A stretch of 64,000 bases of DNA from Bacteroidia bacterium (GCA_030427245.1 JAUHXA010000007.1:114702-178701); one strand, 5' to 3'; shown: positions 1 through 8,902, counted from the first letter of the stretch. Translations and numbers: made by a program. The notes: a model not told the origin generated them from the letters alone.

Positions 1-33
1 CAGTTTTGGCTGTTCTATCAACATAATAAGTAA
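1..33 (+). CDS. possible C-terminal end of a gene entering from the left
   Basis: Frame 1 is open from the window edge to a TAA at 31-33 and gives ten residues, QFWLFYQHNK. A strong hairpin with a T-run follows at 71-105, which is what the end of a plus-strand gene would look like. Ten codons are too few to name a family, and the open frame could be chance. Confidence 0.3.
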   Translation, partial: QFWLFYQHNK

Positions 34-70
34 TTCTTTGCAGAATTGTTGGTGTTTTGGACAAAAAAAT

Positions 71-105
71 AACCCACAACGTATAATTTGTTGTGGGTTG
101 TTTTT
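71..105. terminator. rho-independent terminator, probably bidirectional
   Basis: A perfect 10-bp stem (AACCCACAAC at 71-80, GTTGTGGGTT at 90-99) with a 9-nt loop is followed by a T-run on the plus strand. It is preceded by an A-run that serves as the T-run on the minus strand. It lies between a possible plus-strand gene ending at 33 and the minus-strand gene ending at 207. Confidence 0.8.
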
Positions 106-206
106 CATCATTTGTTAATTTTTGGATGAAGTAAGCAGGAACGGGAGGCGAGAGGAAATAAATTTCTAATTGTCAATAATTTGAAGTCTTACACCTGTCA
201 CCCCGC

Positions 207-998
207 TTACCATCCAAACTGATATTGCAGCCCTAAACTGATGGCATTGGTACTTGAAACGATGTTGTTTTTGCCACCATGTACGATTTGCATACCAACT
301 CCCAGCTGAGTTTCAGCGGTGAAGGTGATTCCTTTCAAAACTCTAAGTGACAAACCTGCTTCTCCATATAATCGGGTGTAGATGCTTGCACTTGCCTTAG
401 AGTCAAAGAATTCTATATCGCTTCCCCATGCCAACATCTGATTGTCGAAAGTCGTTCCGATATTTGCGCCGGGGCCTGCGTAAACGCTGATGTGTCTGCC
501 AATGTGTTTTTTGAAAAGATAGGTAGCAGATACCATAAATTCGTTTTCTACTAAACAATAGGTCAAGTTGTGTCTTTGTCTATTTTCATCAAAACCATAA
601 TAATCCAGCATCAATTCCCTATCCAAAGTCATACTCAAACCCAATCGAAGTTCTTGGTTAAAATTGCGGTTTCCTTGTTCAAAATTGAAGGGATTCAAAG
701 AAATGTAAGCACTCAATCTGCCGCCTTCCATTGCAGCATAGTAATCGCTATTTTCTTTCAAATCAACGAGTACCATTGGAACGACATTTCCTCTAATCAT
801 ACTTTGCAGTCCCTGTTGAGTGATATTGGAGTAATTGTCAATGTAACTTCCTGTCTGTACGCCTACATTTGCAATTTTCCATTTTTTGATTTTGGGAGTG
901 CTGTTCCCCAAATTTGGAACAGTTTGCTGAGCATGAATAGATGGAAGGGAAATAAAAATACAAAAAGTCCAAAGTAAAAGTTTGTAGGATGTTTTCAT
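207..998 (-). CDS. outer-membrane beta-barrel-like protein, unknown function
   Basis: The 263-residue protein opens with a signal peptide of about 23 residues (basic MKTSYK, hydrophobic core, cleavage near IHAQQ). The mature part alternates hydrophobic and polar residues in short strands (for example HISVYAGPGANIG, FTAETQLGVGMQI) and ends in aromatic GLQYQFGW, typical of the terminal strand of an outer-membrane barrel. The architecture resembles small OmpW/OprF-like or PorT-type Bacteroidota barrels, but I cannot assign a family or ligand. It is separated by about 130 bp from the next minus-strand gene, with no obvious operon partner. Confidence 0.6.
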   Translation of the reverse strand: MKTSYKLLLWTFCIFISLPSIHAQQTVPNLGNSTPKIKKWKIANVGVQTGSYIDNYSNITQQGLQSMIRGNVVPMVLVDLKENSDYYAAMEGGRLSAYISLNPFNFEQGNRNFNQELRLGLSMTLDRELMLDYYGFDENRQRHNLTYCLVENEFMVSATYLFKKHIGRHISVYAGPGANIGTTFDNQMLAWGSDIEFFDSKASASIYTRLYGEAGLSLRVLKGITFTAETQLGVGMQIVHGGKNNIVSSTNAISLGLQYQFGW

Positions 999-1129
999 TT
1001 GTCGATTGATTTTAAATTGAAGGAAAAAGATGTTTGTTTAAAATGTAAAACGCAAAGGCTTGAAAATCCGTTGCTGTCTTTATACCTTCAAAGTTATATT
1101 ACTTCAATCAGAGGTGCAATTACATTTTT

Positions 1130-1966
1130 TTACCAATATTCTTTACAAACTCTACGGGGATGTAGGAATAAGGACTCGAAAATACCAGAGCCATATTGTT
1201 CCTTTTCCATCAATTCTTTGTGCCATTCTGTTATTTCAAACTGTTCCAGATTGATACTTCCTTTATAAGGTGTAGAATACAAAATATGTTCGCCAGTCCT
1301 CAACTTCAATCTTAGTTGTGTTTCGTAATTGCCTGTATATTTTAAAATACTGCCTGTCAAATAACTATTAGGAGGAAGTTTGGTTTCATGATCTGAATTA
1401 CCACATCCTAAAATGCCAATATGTTCAATAGGTTTCCACCTTCCCGATGTATCCATAGCTTCTTGTATGAGTAGTGGAATGTAGGAAGACATTGTGAGAG
1501 GAACCCCATAAGTTTGCCGATTGATAATGTAAAAAGCAACCGTACTTATTGGAGGATATTTCTCTGGATGGTTCACCTTACCCGCTCGATGATAATCTTC
1601 ATCCAAATGTAGATTTCCTCGAATATAGTAACTTTCAGTAGGCATGCCATAAGACTGCGTAGTATCTACAATGAGTGCCAAGCCAGTTCGAGTATGACTG
1701 CTATCATAATAAGCCCTTCGAGGTAATATAGTATCTTGATTATAGGAAAAATGCTTACAACTACCATTATCTCCAAAAAAAGACAGACTCCAAATCCAAG
1801 GCGTTGATTCTAACATTTTACATACAGAAATAGGCTGATGCGGAAAGGCTATTTTATCGTTTACTATGGAAACATCAATAAAACAAAGGTCTTGTTCTTC
1901 TTGTGTATTTTCAATGCAACCATTTGCTGACAAGAAGAAGATGAATAAGAGAATCAGTAATCTCAT
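1130..1966 (-). CDS. putative lipoprotein, paralogue of the adjacent upstream gene
   Basis: The 278-residue protein has a hydrophobic N-terminus ending in LSANGC, a plausible lipobox, with the acylated cysteine near residue 17. It is clearly paralogous to the gene at 1991-2800. Both share TF/AFYIINRQT..., PLxIQEAxDTxGxWxPIE, GNxxxxxKxPPxSYLTGxxxKYTGxxETxLRLKLxxxExxxYSxxxKGxINLEQFE and a C-terminal segment ending in a Cys-Arg/Cys-Lys region. No known domain is recognised. The pair is tandem in the same direction with 24 bp between the two reading frames, so co-transcription is likely. The role is probably in the envelope. Confidence 0.6.
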   Translation of the reverse strand: MRLLILLFIFFLSANGCIENTQEEQDLCFIDVSIVNDKIAFPHQPISVCKMLESTPWIWSLSFFGDNGSCKHFSYNQDTILPRRAYYDSSHTRTGLALIVDTTQSYGMPTESYYIRGNLHLDEDYHRAGKVNHPEKYPPISTVAFYIINRQTYGVPLTMSSYIPLLIQEAMDTSGRWKPIEHIGILGCGNSDHETKLPPNSYLTGSILKYTGNYETQLRLKLRTGEHILYSTPYKGSINLEQFEITEWHKELMEKEQYGSGIFESLFLHPRRVCKEYW

Positions 1967-1990
1967 TTTGTAATTGGGTTTAGTTTAGAT

Positions 1991-2800
1991 TTACCTTACA
2001 CATCTTTCGTTTGGAGTAAGAAATAAATAGTCTTTACTTTCTTTTAATATTTGATGTTCTTCTCTCAACTCAAATTGCTCCAAATTGATTTTTCCTTTGA
2101 AGATAGGAGAATAGAATATTTTCTCCCTATCCTTCAACTTCAATCTCAATTTTGTTTCAAAATCACCAGTATATTTTACCACACCACCAGTCAGATAACT
2201 CATTGGAGGCATCTTTATTGGGTAATAGGCATTTCCACAAAAAGAACCTTGCCAGTATTCTATAGGTCGCCAGTTTCCATTCGTATCTATTGCCTCTTGA
2301 ATGATAAGAGGTATGCCAGCCATTGTAGAAAGCAAAATGCTGCGCTTTTGGGCATTTATCAAGTAAAAAGTAGTGGAACTTACATGCGTAATATCTGTTT
2401 TCCGAATGCGAATTAGCTGATTATTAATCGTGTCTTTTTTGTACTTGATAGGTTCTAACATATTCAATGAGATGCTATAATTGGTTGTAGTGTCAATTCT
2501 AATCTCTATGTTGTTAGGCTCACAAAATTCTCCCCTGTTTGGAAAATAGATAAGTGTGTCATTCCACCCATATAAATAAGGATAATGTTCACATTTGTTG
2601 ACATCTGTCATTTTAGATAAAGCCCAACTTGTAGTGAGGGCATTTATCATTTCTTTTGTAGAAAAAGGAGCATTGGGATGATTTGCAAGAGGATTTATTG
2701 TAGAAATATCTCCAAAACAAATGATTTCCTTATTTATATCTGTTTTTATGAGAAACAAAAAACTGATTAACAGCACAATGAGTAGAGCAACCGATTTCAT
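1991..2800 (-). CDS. secreted or membrane-anchored protein, paralogue of the next gene
   Basis: The 269-residue protein has an N-terminal hydrophobic helix (about residues 4-18), either an uncleaved anchor or a signal sequence; there is no clear lipobox cysteine. The body repeats the motifs of its downstream neighbour, including IIQEAIDTNGNWRPIEY, PPMSYLTGGVVKYTGDFETKLRLKL and GKINLEQFELREEH, so the two arose by tandem duplication. No known family is recognised. In the minus direction a near-consensus -7 box (TATGTTTT) lies shortly upstream of the start, which would make this the first gene of a two-gene unit. Confidence 0.6.
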   Translation of the reverse strand: MKSVALLIVLLISFLFLIKTDINKEIICFGDISTINPLANHPNAPFSTKEMINALTTSWALSKMTDVNKCEHYPYLYGWNDTLIYFPNRGEFCEPNNIEIRIDTTTNYSISLNMLEPIKYKKDTINNQLIRIRKTDITHVSSTTFYLINAQKRSILLSTMAGIPLIIQEAIDTNGNWRPIEYWQGSFCGNAYYPIKMPPMSYLTGGVVKYTGDFETKLRLKLKDREKIFYSPIFKGKINLEQFELREEHQILKESKDYLFLTPNERCVR

Positions 2801-2842
2801 AACAAAAATTAATTTTAGCCTAAAACATACATAATCATTATT

Positions 2843-3253
2843 TTATGAATCACAAATCTCCTGACACAACTCCACCAAAACCCCACTGCAATCTTTGGGA
2901 TGCACAAAACACACCAACTTATTATCCGCTCCTCGTTTTGGTTTTTCGTTCAGCAATCTAAAGCCATCTGCTTTCAATTGCTCCATAGCCGCTTCAATAT
3001 CTTCAACAGCATAGGCAATGTGGTGCATTCCTTCCCCTTTTCGAGCCACAAATTTGCCAATCGCACTATCGGGATTGGTGGACTCCAACAATTCAATTTT
3101 ATTAGGCCCAACTTGGAAAAAAGATGTGCGAACCGATTCACTTTCCACTACTTCAATCTTGTAGTGAGGCGCACCCAATAATTTGGCATACAATTCATTT
3201 GCAGCTTCTAAGTCCTTTACTGCAATACCGATGTGTTCTATTTTGTCAAACAT
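2843..3253 (-). CDS. mce: methylmalonyl-CoA epimerase
   Basis: It interconverts the (2R) and (2S) epimers of methylmalonyl-CoA in the propionate/succinate branch, in the cytoplasm. From the ATG at 3253 the protein is 136 residues, the usual family length, and starts MFDKIEHIGIAVKDL. The vicinal-oxygen-chelate fold is visible as two repeated halves with metal ligands in HIGIAV (near residue 7), ELLES, HHIAYAV and VLVELCQ. An in-frame upstream ATG at 3334 would add 27 residues of atypical sequence and is rejected. The mutase genes are not in the window. Confidence 0.9.
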   Translation of the reverse strand: MFDKIEHIGIAVKDLEAANELYAKLLGAPHYKIEVVESESVRTSFFQVGPNKIELLESTNPDSAIGKFVARKGEGMHHIAYAVEDIEAAMEQLKADGFRLLNEKPKRGADNKLVCFVHPKDCSGVLVELCQEICDS

Positions 3254-3353
3254 ATATTTACGATTTTGAAAATTCAAATACAAAAAATAAATCCCCTTTA
3301 TTTTCCCAAAGGAAGAAAATATAGGATCGCACATTGACTGCTTATACTACTCA

Positions 3354-3433
3354 AACCCACCCCTTGCCCCTCCCAAGAGGGGAATCTCGTATATAGTGGA
3401 AAATTCCCCTCCTCGGAGGGGTTGGGGTGGGTT
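3354..3433. repeat. G/C-rich palindromic intergenic repeat
   Basis: About 80 bp form an imperfect inverted repeat: the left arm starts AACCCACCCCTTGCCCCTCC and the right arm ends GGAGGGGTTGGGGTGGGTT. Each arm also contains a smaller hairpin (CCCCTCCTCGGAGGGG on the right). It lies between the divergent mce and iscS genes. The C-run/G-run style is shared with the core of the 101-bp elements at 19280 and 26912. It looks like a dispersed REP-like element rather than a terminator. Confidence 0.6.
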
Positions 3434-3491
3434 ACACTATATGCTTGTTTAATGCGGAGACCTATAAAGGGTGATTTATTTTTTGCAACAC

Positions 3492-3514
3492 TTATTTAGA
3501 AAGTTTCTAAATAA
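3492..3514. promoter_or_regulatory. 23-bp perfect palindrome, candidate operator of the isc operon
   Basis: The half-site TTATTTAGAAA is followed by a central G and its exact reverse complement. It sits about 30 bp upstream of the TAnnTTTG box at 3542, where an activator or repressor dimer would bind. A related half-site (TTAATTAGAAA) follows closely, before the -7 box. Regulation of Fe-S assembly by a dimeric regulator is expected, but which protein binds is unknown; no iscR-like gene is in the window. Confidence 0.5.
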
Positions 3515-3541
3515 AAACGAACTATTTAATTAGAAAACTGT

Positions 3542-3549
3542 TACTTTTG
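3542..3549 (+). promoter_or_regulatory. Bacteroidota -7 promoter element for iscS
   Basis: TACTTTTG matches the TAnnTTTG consensus exactly. Transcription would start near 3556, so a start codon at 3554 would not be usable; the ATG at 3593 with a leader of about 37 nt fits. Confidence 0.6.
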
Positions 3550-3592
3550 TAGTTTGAAAGTGGTAAAAACAATACTAAATCAATACAAAAAT

Positions 3593-4819
3593 ATGTCAGG
3601 TTTAAAGTTACCGATTTATTTAGACAATAGCGCTACAACTCCAACCGACCCGCGAGTTGTGGAAGCAATGATACCTTATTTTTACGAAAAAATGGGGAAT
3701 GCTGCAAGCCGAAACCATCCTTTTGGTTGGGTAGCAGAGGAAGCAGTGGACTACGCTCGTGAGCAAATCGCTCAGTTGATTGGCGCAAGCAGTTCTAAAG
3801 AAATCATCTTTACTTCTGGTGCGACAGAAGCCGACAACTTGGCTCTCAAAGGCGTGGCAGAAATGTATGCTCGTCGAGGCAATCACATCATCACTGTCAA
3901 AACCGAACACAAAGCGATTTTAGACACTTGCAAGCAGTTGGAAAAACAAGGTTGTACGGTGTCTTACTTAGAAGTGGGTTCAGATGGTTTGATTACACCT
4001 GAGCAAGTACGAGAAGCAATGACCGACAAAACAATTTTGGTGTCGGTAATGATGGTCAACAATGAGTTGGGTGTTCGTCAGCCAATTGAAGAAATCGCCA
4101 AAGTAGCACACGAAGGTGGTGCTTTGTTTATGAGTGATGCGACACAAGCAGTGGGTAAAATTCCCGTAGATGTTGAAGCAATGGGTATTGACCTAATGGC
4201 TTTTACGGCTCACAAAATGTACGGTCCTAAAGGAGTAGGTGCATTGTATGTTCGTCGTAAACGTCCGAGAGTAAAAGTAACCGCACAAATGGATGGCGGC
4301 GGTCATGAGAGAGGCATGCGTTCTGGAACTTTAAATGTGCCTGGGATTGTTGGCTTTGGTAAAGCGGCTGAATTGGCTCGCTTAGAAATGGATGAAGAAA
4401 GCAAAAGATTGCGGTACTTGCGTGACAAATTGGAGAATGAATTGATGCAAATGGAGGAAACCTACTTGAATGGACATCCTGAGCATCGTGTTCCTCATAT
4501 TTCCAATATTTCCTTCAAATATGTGGAAGGTGAAGGTTTGATGATGGGCTTCAATCAAGAAATTGCGGTTTCTTCTGGTTCGGCTTGTACATCTGCTTCT
4601 TTAGAGCCTTCTTATGTATTGATAGCTTTGGGATTGGACGACGAATTGGCGCACTCTTCTCTTCGATTCAGTTTGGGGCGTTTTACGACCGAAGAACAAA
4701 TTGACTACGCTATCGAAAAAGTAAGAAATGCAGTGAACCGTATGAGAGATTTGAGTCCACTTTGGGAAATGTACAAAGAAGGAATTGACGTTTCGACGGT
4801 TGAGTGGGCGGAACATTAG
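3593..4819 (+). CDS. iscS: cysteine desulfurase IscS/NifS type
   Basis: This PLP enzyme removes sulfur from L-cysteine as a persulfide for Fe-S cluster assembly. From the ATG at 3593 the protein is 408 residues and starts [17 protein letters not shown], the canonical beginning. The PLP-binding lysine is K208 in [10 protein letters not shown] and the persulfide cysteine is C332 in SSGSACTS, in the flexible-loop context of group I desulfurases. A TTG at 3554 in the same frame would add 13 unconserved residues and sits on the predicted transcription start, so it is rejected. iscU and iscA follow in the same direction. Confidence 0.95.
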   Translation: MSGLKLPIYLDNSATTPTDPRVVEAMIPYFYEKMGNAASRNHPFGWVAEEAVDYAREQIAQLIGASSSKEIIFTSGATEADNLALKGVAEMYARRGNHIITVKTEHKAILDTCKQLEKQGCTVSYLEVGSDGLITPEQVREAMTDKTILVSVMMVNNELGVRQPIEEIAKVAHEGGALFMSDATQAVGKIPVDVEAMGIDLMAFTAHKMYGPKGVGALYVRRKRPRVKVTAQMDGGGHERGMRSGTLNVPGIVGFGKAAELARLEMDEESKRLRYLRDKLENELMQMEETYLNGHPEHRVPHISNISFKYVEGEGLMMGFNQEIAVSSGSACTSASLEPSYVLIALGLDDELAHSSLRFSLGRFTTEEQIDYAIEKVRNAVNRMRDLSPLWEMYKEGIDVSTVEWAEH

Positions 4820-4920
4820 TTTAGTGACTGGTGGATTGGTGATTTGTAATTAGTTAGGAATCATTGGTTTACTTGTTTTTATTAGAAAAAATAATTTAAC
4901 AAAAATAAAATAACAATATC

Positions 4921-5340
4921 ATGGCATATTCAGAAAAGGTATTAGACCATTACAACAATCCTCGCAACGTAGGAACTTTGGACAAAGGCAGTAAAAATGT
5001 CGGTACAGGGTTGGTTGGTGCGCCCGAATGTGGTGACGTGATGCGTCTGCAAATTGAAGTAGAGGAAACTACTGGTTTGATTAAAGATGCAAAATTCAAA
5101 ACATTTGGTTGCGGTTCTGCAATTGCTTCTTCTTCTTTGGCTACGGAGTGGTTGAAGGGAAAAACAGTGGACGAAGCGATTGGCATTGACAACATGGACA
5201 TCGTGGAAGAATTGGAGTTGCCTCCTGTAAAAATCCACTGTTCTGTTTTGGCAGAAGATGCGATTAAAGCAGCTATCAACGACTACCGAGTAAAGCAAGG
5301 TTTAGAGCCTATTGTGCAGGAACATTCTATTGTTCACTAA
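4921..5340 (+). CDS. iscU: Fe-S cluster assembly scaffold IscU
   Basis: IscU is the scaffold on which 2Fe-2S clusters are built from IscS-derived sulfur. At 139 residues it is slightly longer than E. coli IscU. The three cluster cysteines are C37 (with D39 in PECGD), C64 (TFGCGSA) and C107 (KIHCS). The LPPVK motif just before C107, the classical recognition site of the HscA chaperone, is intact, although hscA, hscB and ferredoxin genes are absent here. It lies about 100 bp after iscS and 115 bp before iscA. Confidence 0.95.
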   Translation: MAYSEKVLDHYNNPRNVGTLDKGSKNVGTGLVGAPECGDVMRLQIEVEETTGLIKDAKFKTFGCGSAIASSSLATEWLKGKTVDEAIGIDNMDIVEELELPPVKIHCSVLAEDAIKAAINDYRVKQGLEPIVQEHSIVH

Positions 5341-5455
5341 ATTGTTCTATGGCTGTATGGTTATATTGCTGTATTGTTGGATGGTTTACAATAACACTGC
5401 GACAATAATAGCAATCAAACAGTAGAGCAATTCAACAATAAAACAATTTAAAAGT

Positions 5456-5782
5456 ATGATTTTCATTAGCGAAGAAGCAAAGAAGCAGGTTAAAAAATTG
5501 AAGGAAGAAGCGGGTGTTGGAGAAGATTATTTTATTCGAGTATCCGTAGTGGGTGGAGGCTGTTCGGGCTTGACCTACAAAATGGATTTCGACAACGAAT
5601 CAAAACCCAATGACCAAGTTTTTGAAGACAAAGGCGAAAAATTGGTGACAGACCTTCGCAGCTTCCTGTATGTTTGTGGAACAACTTTGGAGTTTTCTCG
5701 TGGTTTGGACGGCAAAGGTTTTTACTTTAGCAATCCAAACGCTTCTCGTTCTTGCGGTTGCGGAGAAAGTTTTGCAGTTTAG
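5456..5782 (+). CDS. iscA: A-type iron-sulfur carrier IscA/SufA
   Basis: A-type carriers accept Fe-S clusters from the scaffold and pass them to apoproteins. The 108-residue product has the conserved cysteines C36 (GGGCSGL) and C100/C102 (SRSCGCGESF). It is the last gene of the iscS-iscU-iscA unit and is followed by the strong hairpin at 5880. IscA and SufA cannot be separated by sequence alone; linkage to iscS and iscU supports IscA. Confidence 0.93.
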   Translation: MIFISEEAKKQVKKLKEEAGVGEDYFIRVSVVGGGCSGLTYKMDFDNESKPNDQVFEDKGEKLVTDLRSFLYVCGTTLEFSRGLDGKGFYFSNPNASRSCGCGESFAV

Positions 5783-5879
5783 GTTGTGATAGTGATTCGT
5801 TCTCTTTATGCGTAAAGCAATTTCTGTAACTTTGTTTTTGAAGCAGAAGGAAATATAAACAACAAAATATTTGAAGTGC

Positions 5880-5926
5880 AAAGGCACGGATTGGGAAGAT
5901 GTTATTTTCCTAATCCGTGCCTTTTT
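5880..5926. terminator. bidirectional rho-independent terminator
   Basis: An 18-bp stem (5880-5897 with 5907-5924, one G:T pair) encloses a 9-nt loop and runs into TTTTT on the plus strand. AAAGGCACGGATT pairs perfectly with AATCCGTGCCTTT. It lies between the convergent isc operon and the mechanosensitive channel gene. Confidence 0.88.
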
Positions 5927-6021
5927 CGTTTACCAATTCTTTTATCCAAACCCATTCCTCTTTTTGTAGTTTAGGTGGAGGCGGATATAGTGTAGTATTG
6001 AGTTTGAAACCTTGTATTTTT

Positions 6022-7749
6022 CTACTTCCGTTTCTCCTCCACATTTTCTCCAATAGACGTTTCGTCCGCCGTTTGTTTGTGGTCTTCATCCTCCCTTATA
6101 TCAGCACGGTATTTCTCGATAAAATCTTCAAGGCGTTTCTCCAATTCACCTTCTCCCATCTCGTAGCTTGGAGTGAGGCTTTTTTTATCGGGAAACTGCT
6201 CTATATAAATGGTCTGACTTGGGAAAGCAAAACGAATGCCTAAAGTGTGTGCCAGCTCCAAAATGCCCGTAATAATTTCCTGTCGAGCGTGTAGCTCATC
6301 GTCCCATGTCGAAACTTTGAAGTAAACATTGAAGTAAATAGTGATGGAAGAAGAATCCAAATCGTTGAGATATACATGGTAGTATTCTTTGTGGGTATTG
6401 GGATGATTGGTAATGACCTTTCGCAGACCTTTCACAAATTTTAGAATCAAAAGAGGAGGCGTTTCGTAAGTTACGCCCAAATCTGATTCAAATCTTCTAT
6501 AGACCCGTAAGCCCAAATTATTGATGGTCATATCTGCCAAACGAGCATTGGGAACATAAATCAGGGAATTGTCCCGAGTTCGCAGCCTCGTAGAACGAAA
6601 ACCTACATTTTCGACCCGCCCTTCCAATGTTTCAAAGGTAATTCTATCGCCAACTTTAAAAGGTTGGTCTAAGAAAATCATCATTGAACCAAACACATTT
6701 TTGATGGTGTCTTGTGCTGCCAAAGCTACTGCAAGCCCTCCAATAGAAATACCTGCCAACAATGCGGTGACATTGATTTCTAAATCTTTCAAAATAAAGA
6801 AAATACCTATGATTACCGCTAAGGCTTTGAAGAGTTTTCGTAGAAGAGGGAGGAGTTGTTTGCCAATAACAGGATTACCCTTCAATGCAAATTGGTCAAT
6901 ATAAGCCTCCGCAAGATTGACTATTCTGATGGCAAAAATGGTACAAAAAACAATGAAAACAATGTGAATAGCAGGGAGTAAATAGTAAGTTACTGAAGAG
7001 CTGAAATTCATTTCTGGAAAAAACCATATAATCAGCTTCACAATAATCATCAAACTCAATACATTTCCTGCCTGAGATATTAAATCCTTTTGGATGTAAA
7101 GCTTTCCAAATTTGGTGTCAGATAGGCGATGAACAGTTTTTCGAAACAGAAACTTCAAAAATTTGTGGAAAACCATGCTCAACAATATCAGTAGAAAAAT
7201 ACCCATCAATTGCCATAGCTCCAAACCTAAGAAAGTGTTGTGAAAAAAAGGAGGTAATTTTTTTGTATATTGCTTTAAATCAAAAGGATACAATTCATTG
7301 TATAAATCAGGGATTTTTTCAACAGACTCTGCAGAATAGTACCAATAACTCCCTTTTTTTTCGAGGTAAATGACCTTCAAATCTGCAAAGGGAACATAGA
7401 CAGCTTTATTATTTCGAGTACTATCCGTATAATTTTCTTTTGTGGGTACTTCATCCCAATCAACTGCAAGGCCTTTGGCTGCAAATATTTTTTTGAGCTG
7501 AATAACCAATTCCTCCCGTTCAGGCAAATTGCCTTCTCGTATAACTTTGGCTGCAATAGAAGGTTCGTATGTTTTGGCTTGTAGGTAATGCAAATGCGTG
7601 TAAAGCGTGCGGGCAGGACTTCTCAAACTATAGCTTCCTTCGGGAATATCGGGTTGTGCATGGGCAGAGGGTAAGACCAGTAATTGCAGTAAAAGCAAAA
7701 TCAGCAAAGAGCCCAGATAAAAAGAAGTCTTGTAAATTTTTGAAGGCAT
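6022..7749 (-). CDS. MscS-family mechanosensitive ion channel
   Basis: The product is an inner-membrane channel that opens under membrane tension. With the ATG at 7749 it has 575 residues, starting MPSKIYKT; a TTG at 7764 would add five residues and is less likely. The signal-like N-terminus is followed by a periplasmic domain of about 150 residues, then about four membrane helices. The pore-lining helix is GISIGGLAVALAAQDTIKN and the MscS beta domain reads FKVGDRITFETLEGRVENVGFRSTRLRTRDNSLIYVPN. The C-terminus is charged and ends KRK. The additional periplasmic domain makes it a medium-size MscS paralogue rather than the minimal channel. Confidence 0.88.
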   Translation of the reverse strand: MPSKIYKTSFYLGSLLILLLLQLLVLPSAHAQPDIPEGSYSLRSPARTLYTHLHYLQAKTYEPSIAAKVIREGNLPEREELVIQLKKIFAAKGLAVDWDEVPTKENYTDSTRNNKAVYVPFADLKVIYLEKKGSYWYYSAESVEKIPDLYNELYPFDLKQYTKKLPPFFHNTFLGLELWQLMGIFLLILLSMVFHKFLKFLFRKTVHRLSDTKFGKLYIQKDLISQAGNVLSLMIIVKLIIWFFPEMNFSSSVTYYLLPAIHIVFIVFCTIFAIRIVNLAEAYIDQFALKGNPVIGKQLLPLLRKLFKALAVIIGIFFILKDLEINVTALLAGISIGGLAVALAAQDTIKNVFGSMMIFLDQPFKVGDRITFETLEGRVENVGFRSTRLRTRDNSLIYVPNARLADMTINNLGLRVYRRFESDLGVTYETPPLLILKFVKGLRKVITNHPNTHKEYYHVYLNDLDSSSITIYFNVYFKVSTWDDELHARQEIITGILELAHTLGIRFAFPSQTIYIEQFPDKKSLTPSYEMGEGELEKRLEDFIEKYRADIREDEDHKQTADETSIGENVEEKRK

Positions 7750-7820
7750 GGAAATAATTGTCAATGGTCGTGAAAATCAAAGTAAAAGTAAGAACCTTCA
7801 TTTTAACCTTCAAATGGTTT

Positions 7821-8561
7821 TTAAGTTTGAGAAATACAACTCAAATCTACCAAATTTAGCGGATTTATGCGTTTGTCCATAATATAAGCCCCCAAATTGA
7901 ACCATTTTTTTGCACCCTCCAAAACCATACTGTCTGCCGAAACGACAATGTTGTCAATGGAAGGAGGTCGAATTAGTTCTCTGTCGGGGTTATAAACCAA
8001 CTGAACATCCCAATCAAATCCTTTTCCTTCAATGACTTCGTATATCAAAACCTTCAATCGTCCACTATTGGAAACAGGTTGGTCAAAATACCAAGTCGCT
8101 TTTTTGACCTGCAAAAACTCCAATTCTACACCCACCAATTCAATTGCTGCAATGGTTTCCGACACTCTTCTGTAAGTGCCATGCACACTTGCCAAATCTC
8201 GTCGACTGCCATCTCTTCCCTTAAAAATGAATCCGCCTGACAATGCACTTTCTATGGTTATCAACAAATTGAAACCGTCAATGAATACATGACCGCCCTT
8301 CAACGCTTCTATACTGCAATGTTTGGCATTTCGACTTTGAAGAGAAGCATCCGAACAAGCAGCCCCTTGTATGGCTTTTCGCTGGCGTTCGGTGAGTTTG
8401 AAGCGGTCGCCTACGAGTTTTAAGGAAGCTCTTTCGGCGTATCCTTTGGAGAGTAGCCACGACAAATCGCTTGTCGCCCTTTGCAGAATAGGAATAAATT
8501 TGGGTGCAAAGAGTTTTTGGTCGTTGGGGTGTTGTCCTCGGTGTTTTTGTTTGTTGGGCAT
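7821..8561 (-). CDS. DUF434/DUF5616-type protein
   Basis: The 246-residue protein begins with a basic segment and the DUF434-type signature F(I/V)PILQRATSDLSWLLSKGY...LVGDRFKLTERQR (about residues 22-65). A second domain follows with VFIDGFNLLITIESALSGG and a RDLASVHGTYRR motif, then VVSADSMVLEGAKKWFNLG near the end. The fold of the second part, with FIDGFN and a late SADS aspartate, looks PIN/NYN-nuclease-like, but that is inference. The function is unknown; the family occurs in archaea and bacteria. Confidence 0.7.
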   Translation of the reverse strand: MPNKQKHRGQHPNDQKLFAPKFIPILQRATSDLSWLLSKGYAERASLKLVGDRFKLTERQRKAIQGAACSDASLQSRNAKHCSIEALKGGHVFIDGFNLLITIESALSGGFIFKGRDGSRRDLASVHGTYRRVSETIAAIELVGVELEFLQVKKATWYFDQPVSNSGRLKVLIYEVIEGKGFDWDVQLVYNPDRELIRPPSIDNIVVSADSMVLEGAKKWFNLGAYIMDKRINPLNLVDLSCISQT

Positions 8562-8565
8562 AATG

Positions 8566-8736
8566 TTATTTCAATCTACGGCTTACCATCGTCACATTTT
8601 TGTCCTGCTCATCGTCTTCGTATTCCATACCGAAATCTTCCAAGCGAAGCAAAGGAGTCAATTCGGTTTCATAGTAAATGCTTCGCCAAGATAGGCACTT
8701 TTTGCAGAGAAGGAGGACCTGTTTTATCGGAGGCAT
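8566..8736 (-). CDS. possible 56-residue protein with a CxxC motif
   Basis: The frame from an ATG at 8736 gives MPPIKQVLLLCKKCLSWRS and ends in a strongly acidic stretch (EDFGMEYEDDEQDKN) followed by a basic tail. The stop lies 4 bp upstream of the DUF434 gene start, as expected for a coupled small gene. The two-cysteine knuckle and balanced composition look like protein, but no family is recognised. The same frame runs further upstream to 8862 with less convincing sequence. Confidence 0.35.
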   Translation of the reverse strand: MPPIKQVLLLCKKCLSWRSIYYETELTPLLRLEDFGMEYEDDEQDKNVTMVSRRLK

Positions 8737-8902
8737 TGGGAGTATTGTTATTTTAAGGGCTTTCTCAAAAAACTCTTTTGGCAGTGAAATAGTTTTACGA
8801 ATAAATAGTAATATGAAGTAAAACATTTTTATATTTCTCTTTGAGGGATTTTGACATCTCATCTAATACAAAAGTGTCATTTCATAGCATTTCAAAAGGT
8901 AG

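Noticed and set aside
2818..2828. TATGTTTT as a firm promoter for the secreted-protein pair
   Set aside because: It deviates from TAnnTTTG at the last base and no -33 element is clear; mentioned only as a possibility in the gene entry.
5341..5455. Similar TATTGCT/AGCAATA strings between iscU and iscA as an inverted repeat
   Set aside because: Only loose, interrupted complementarity; no stem of convincing length and no T-run.
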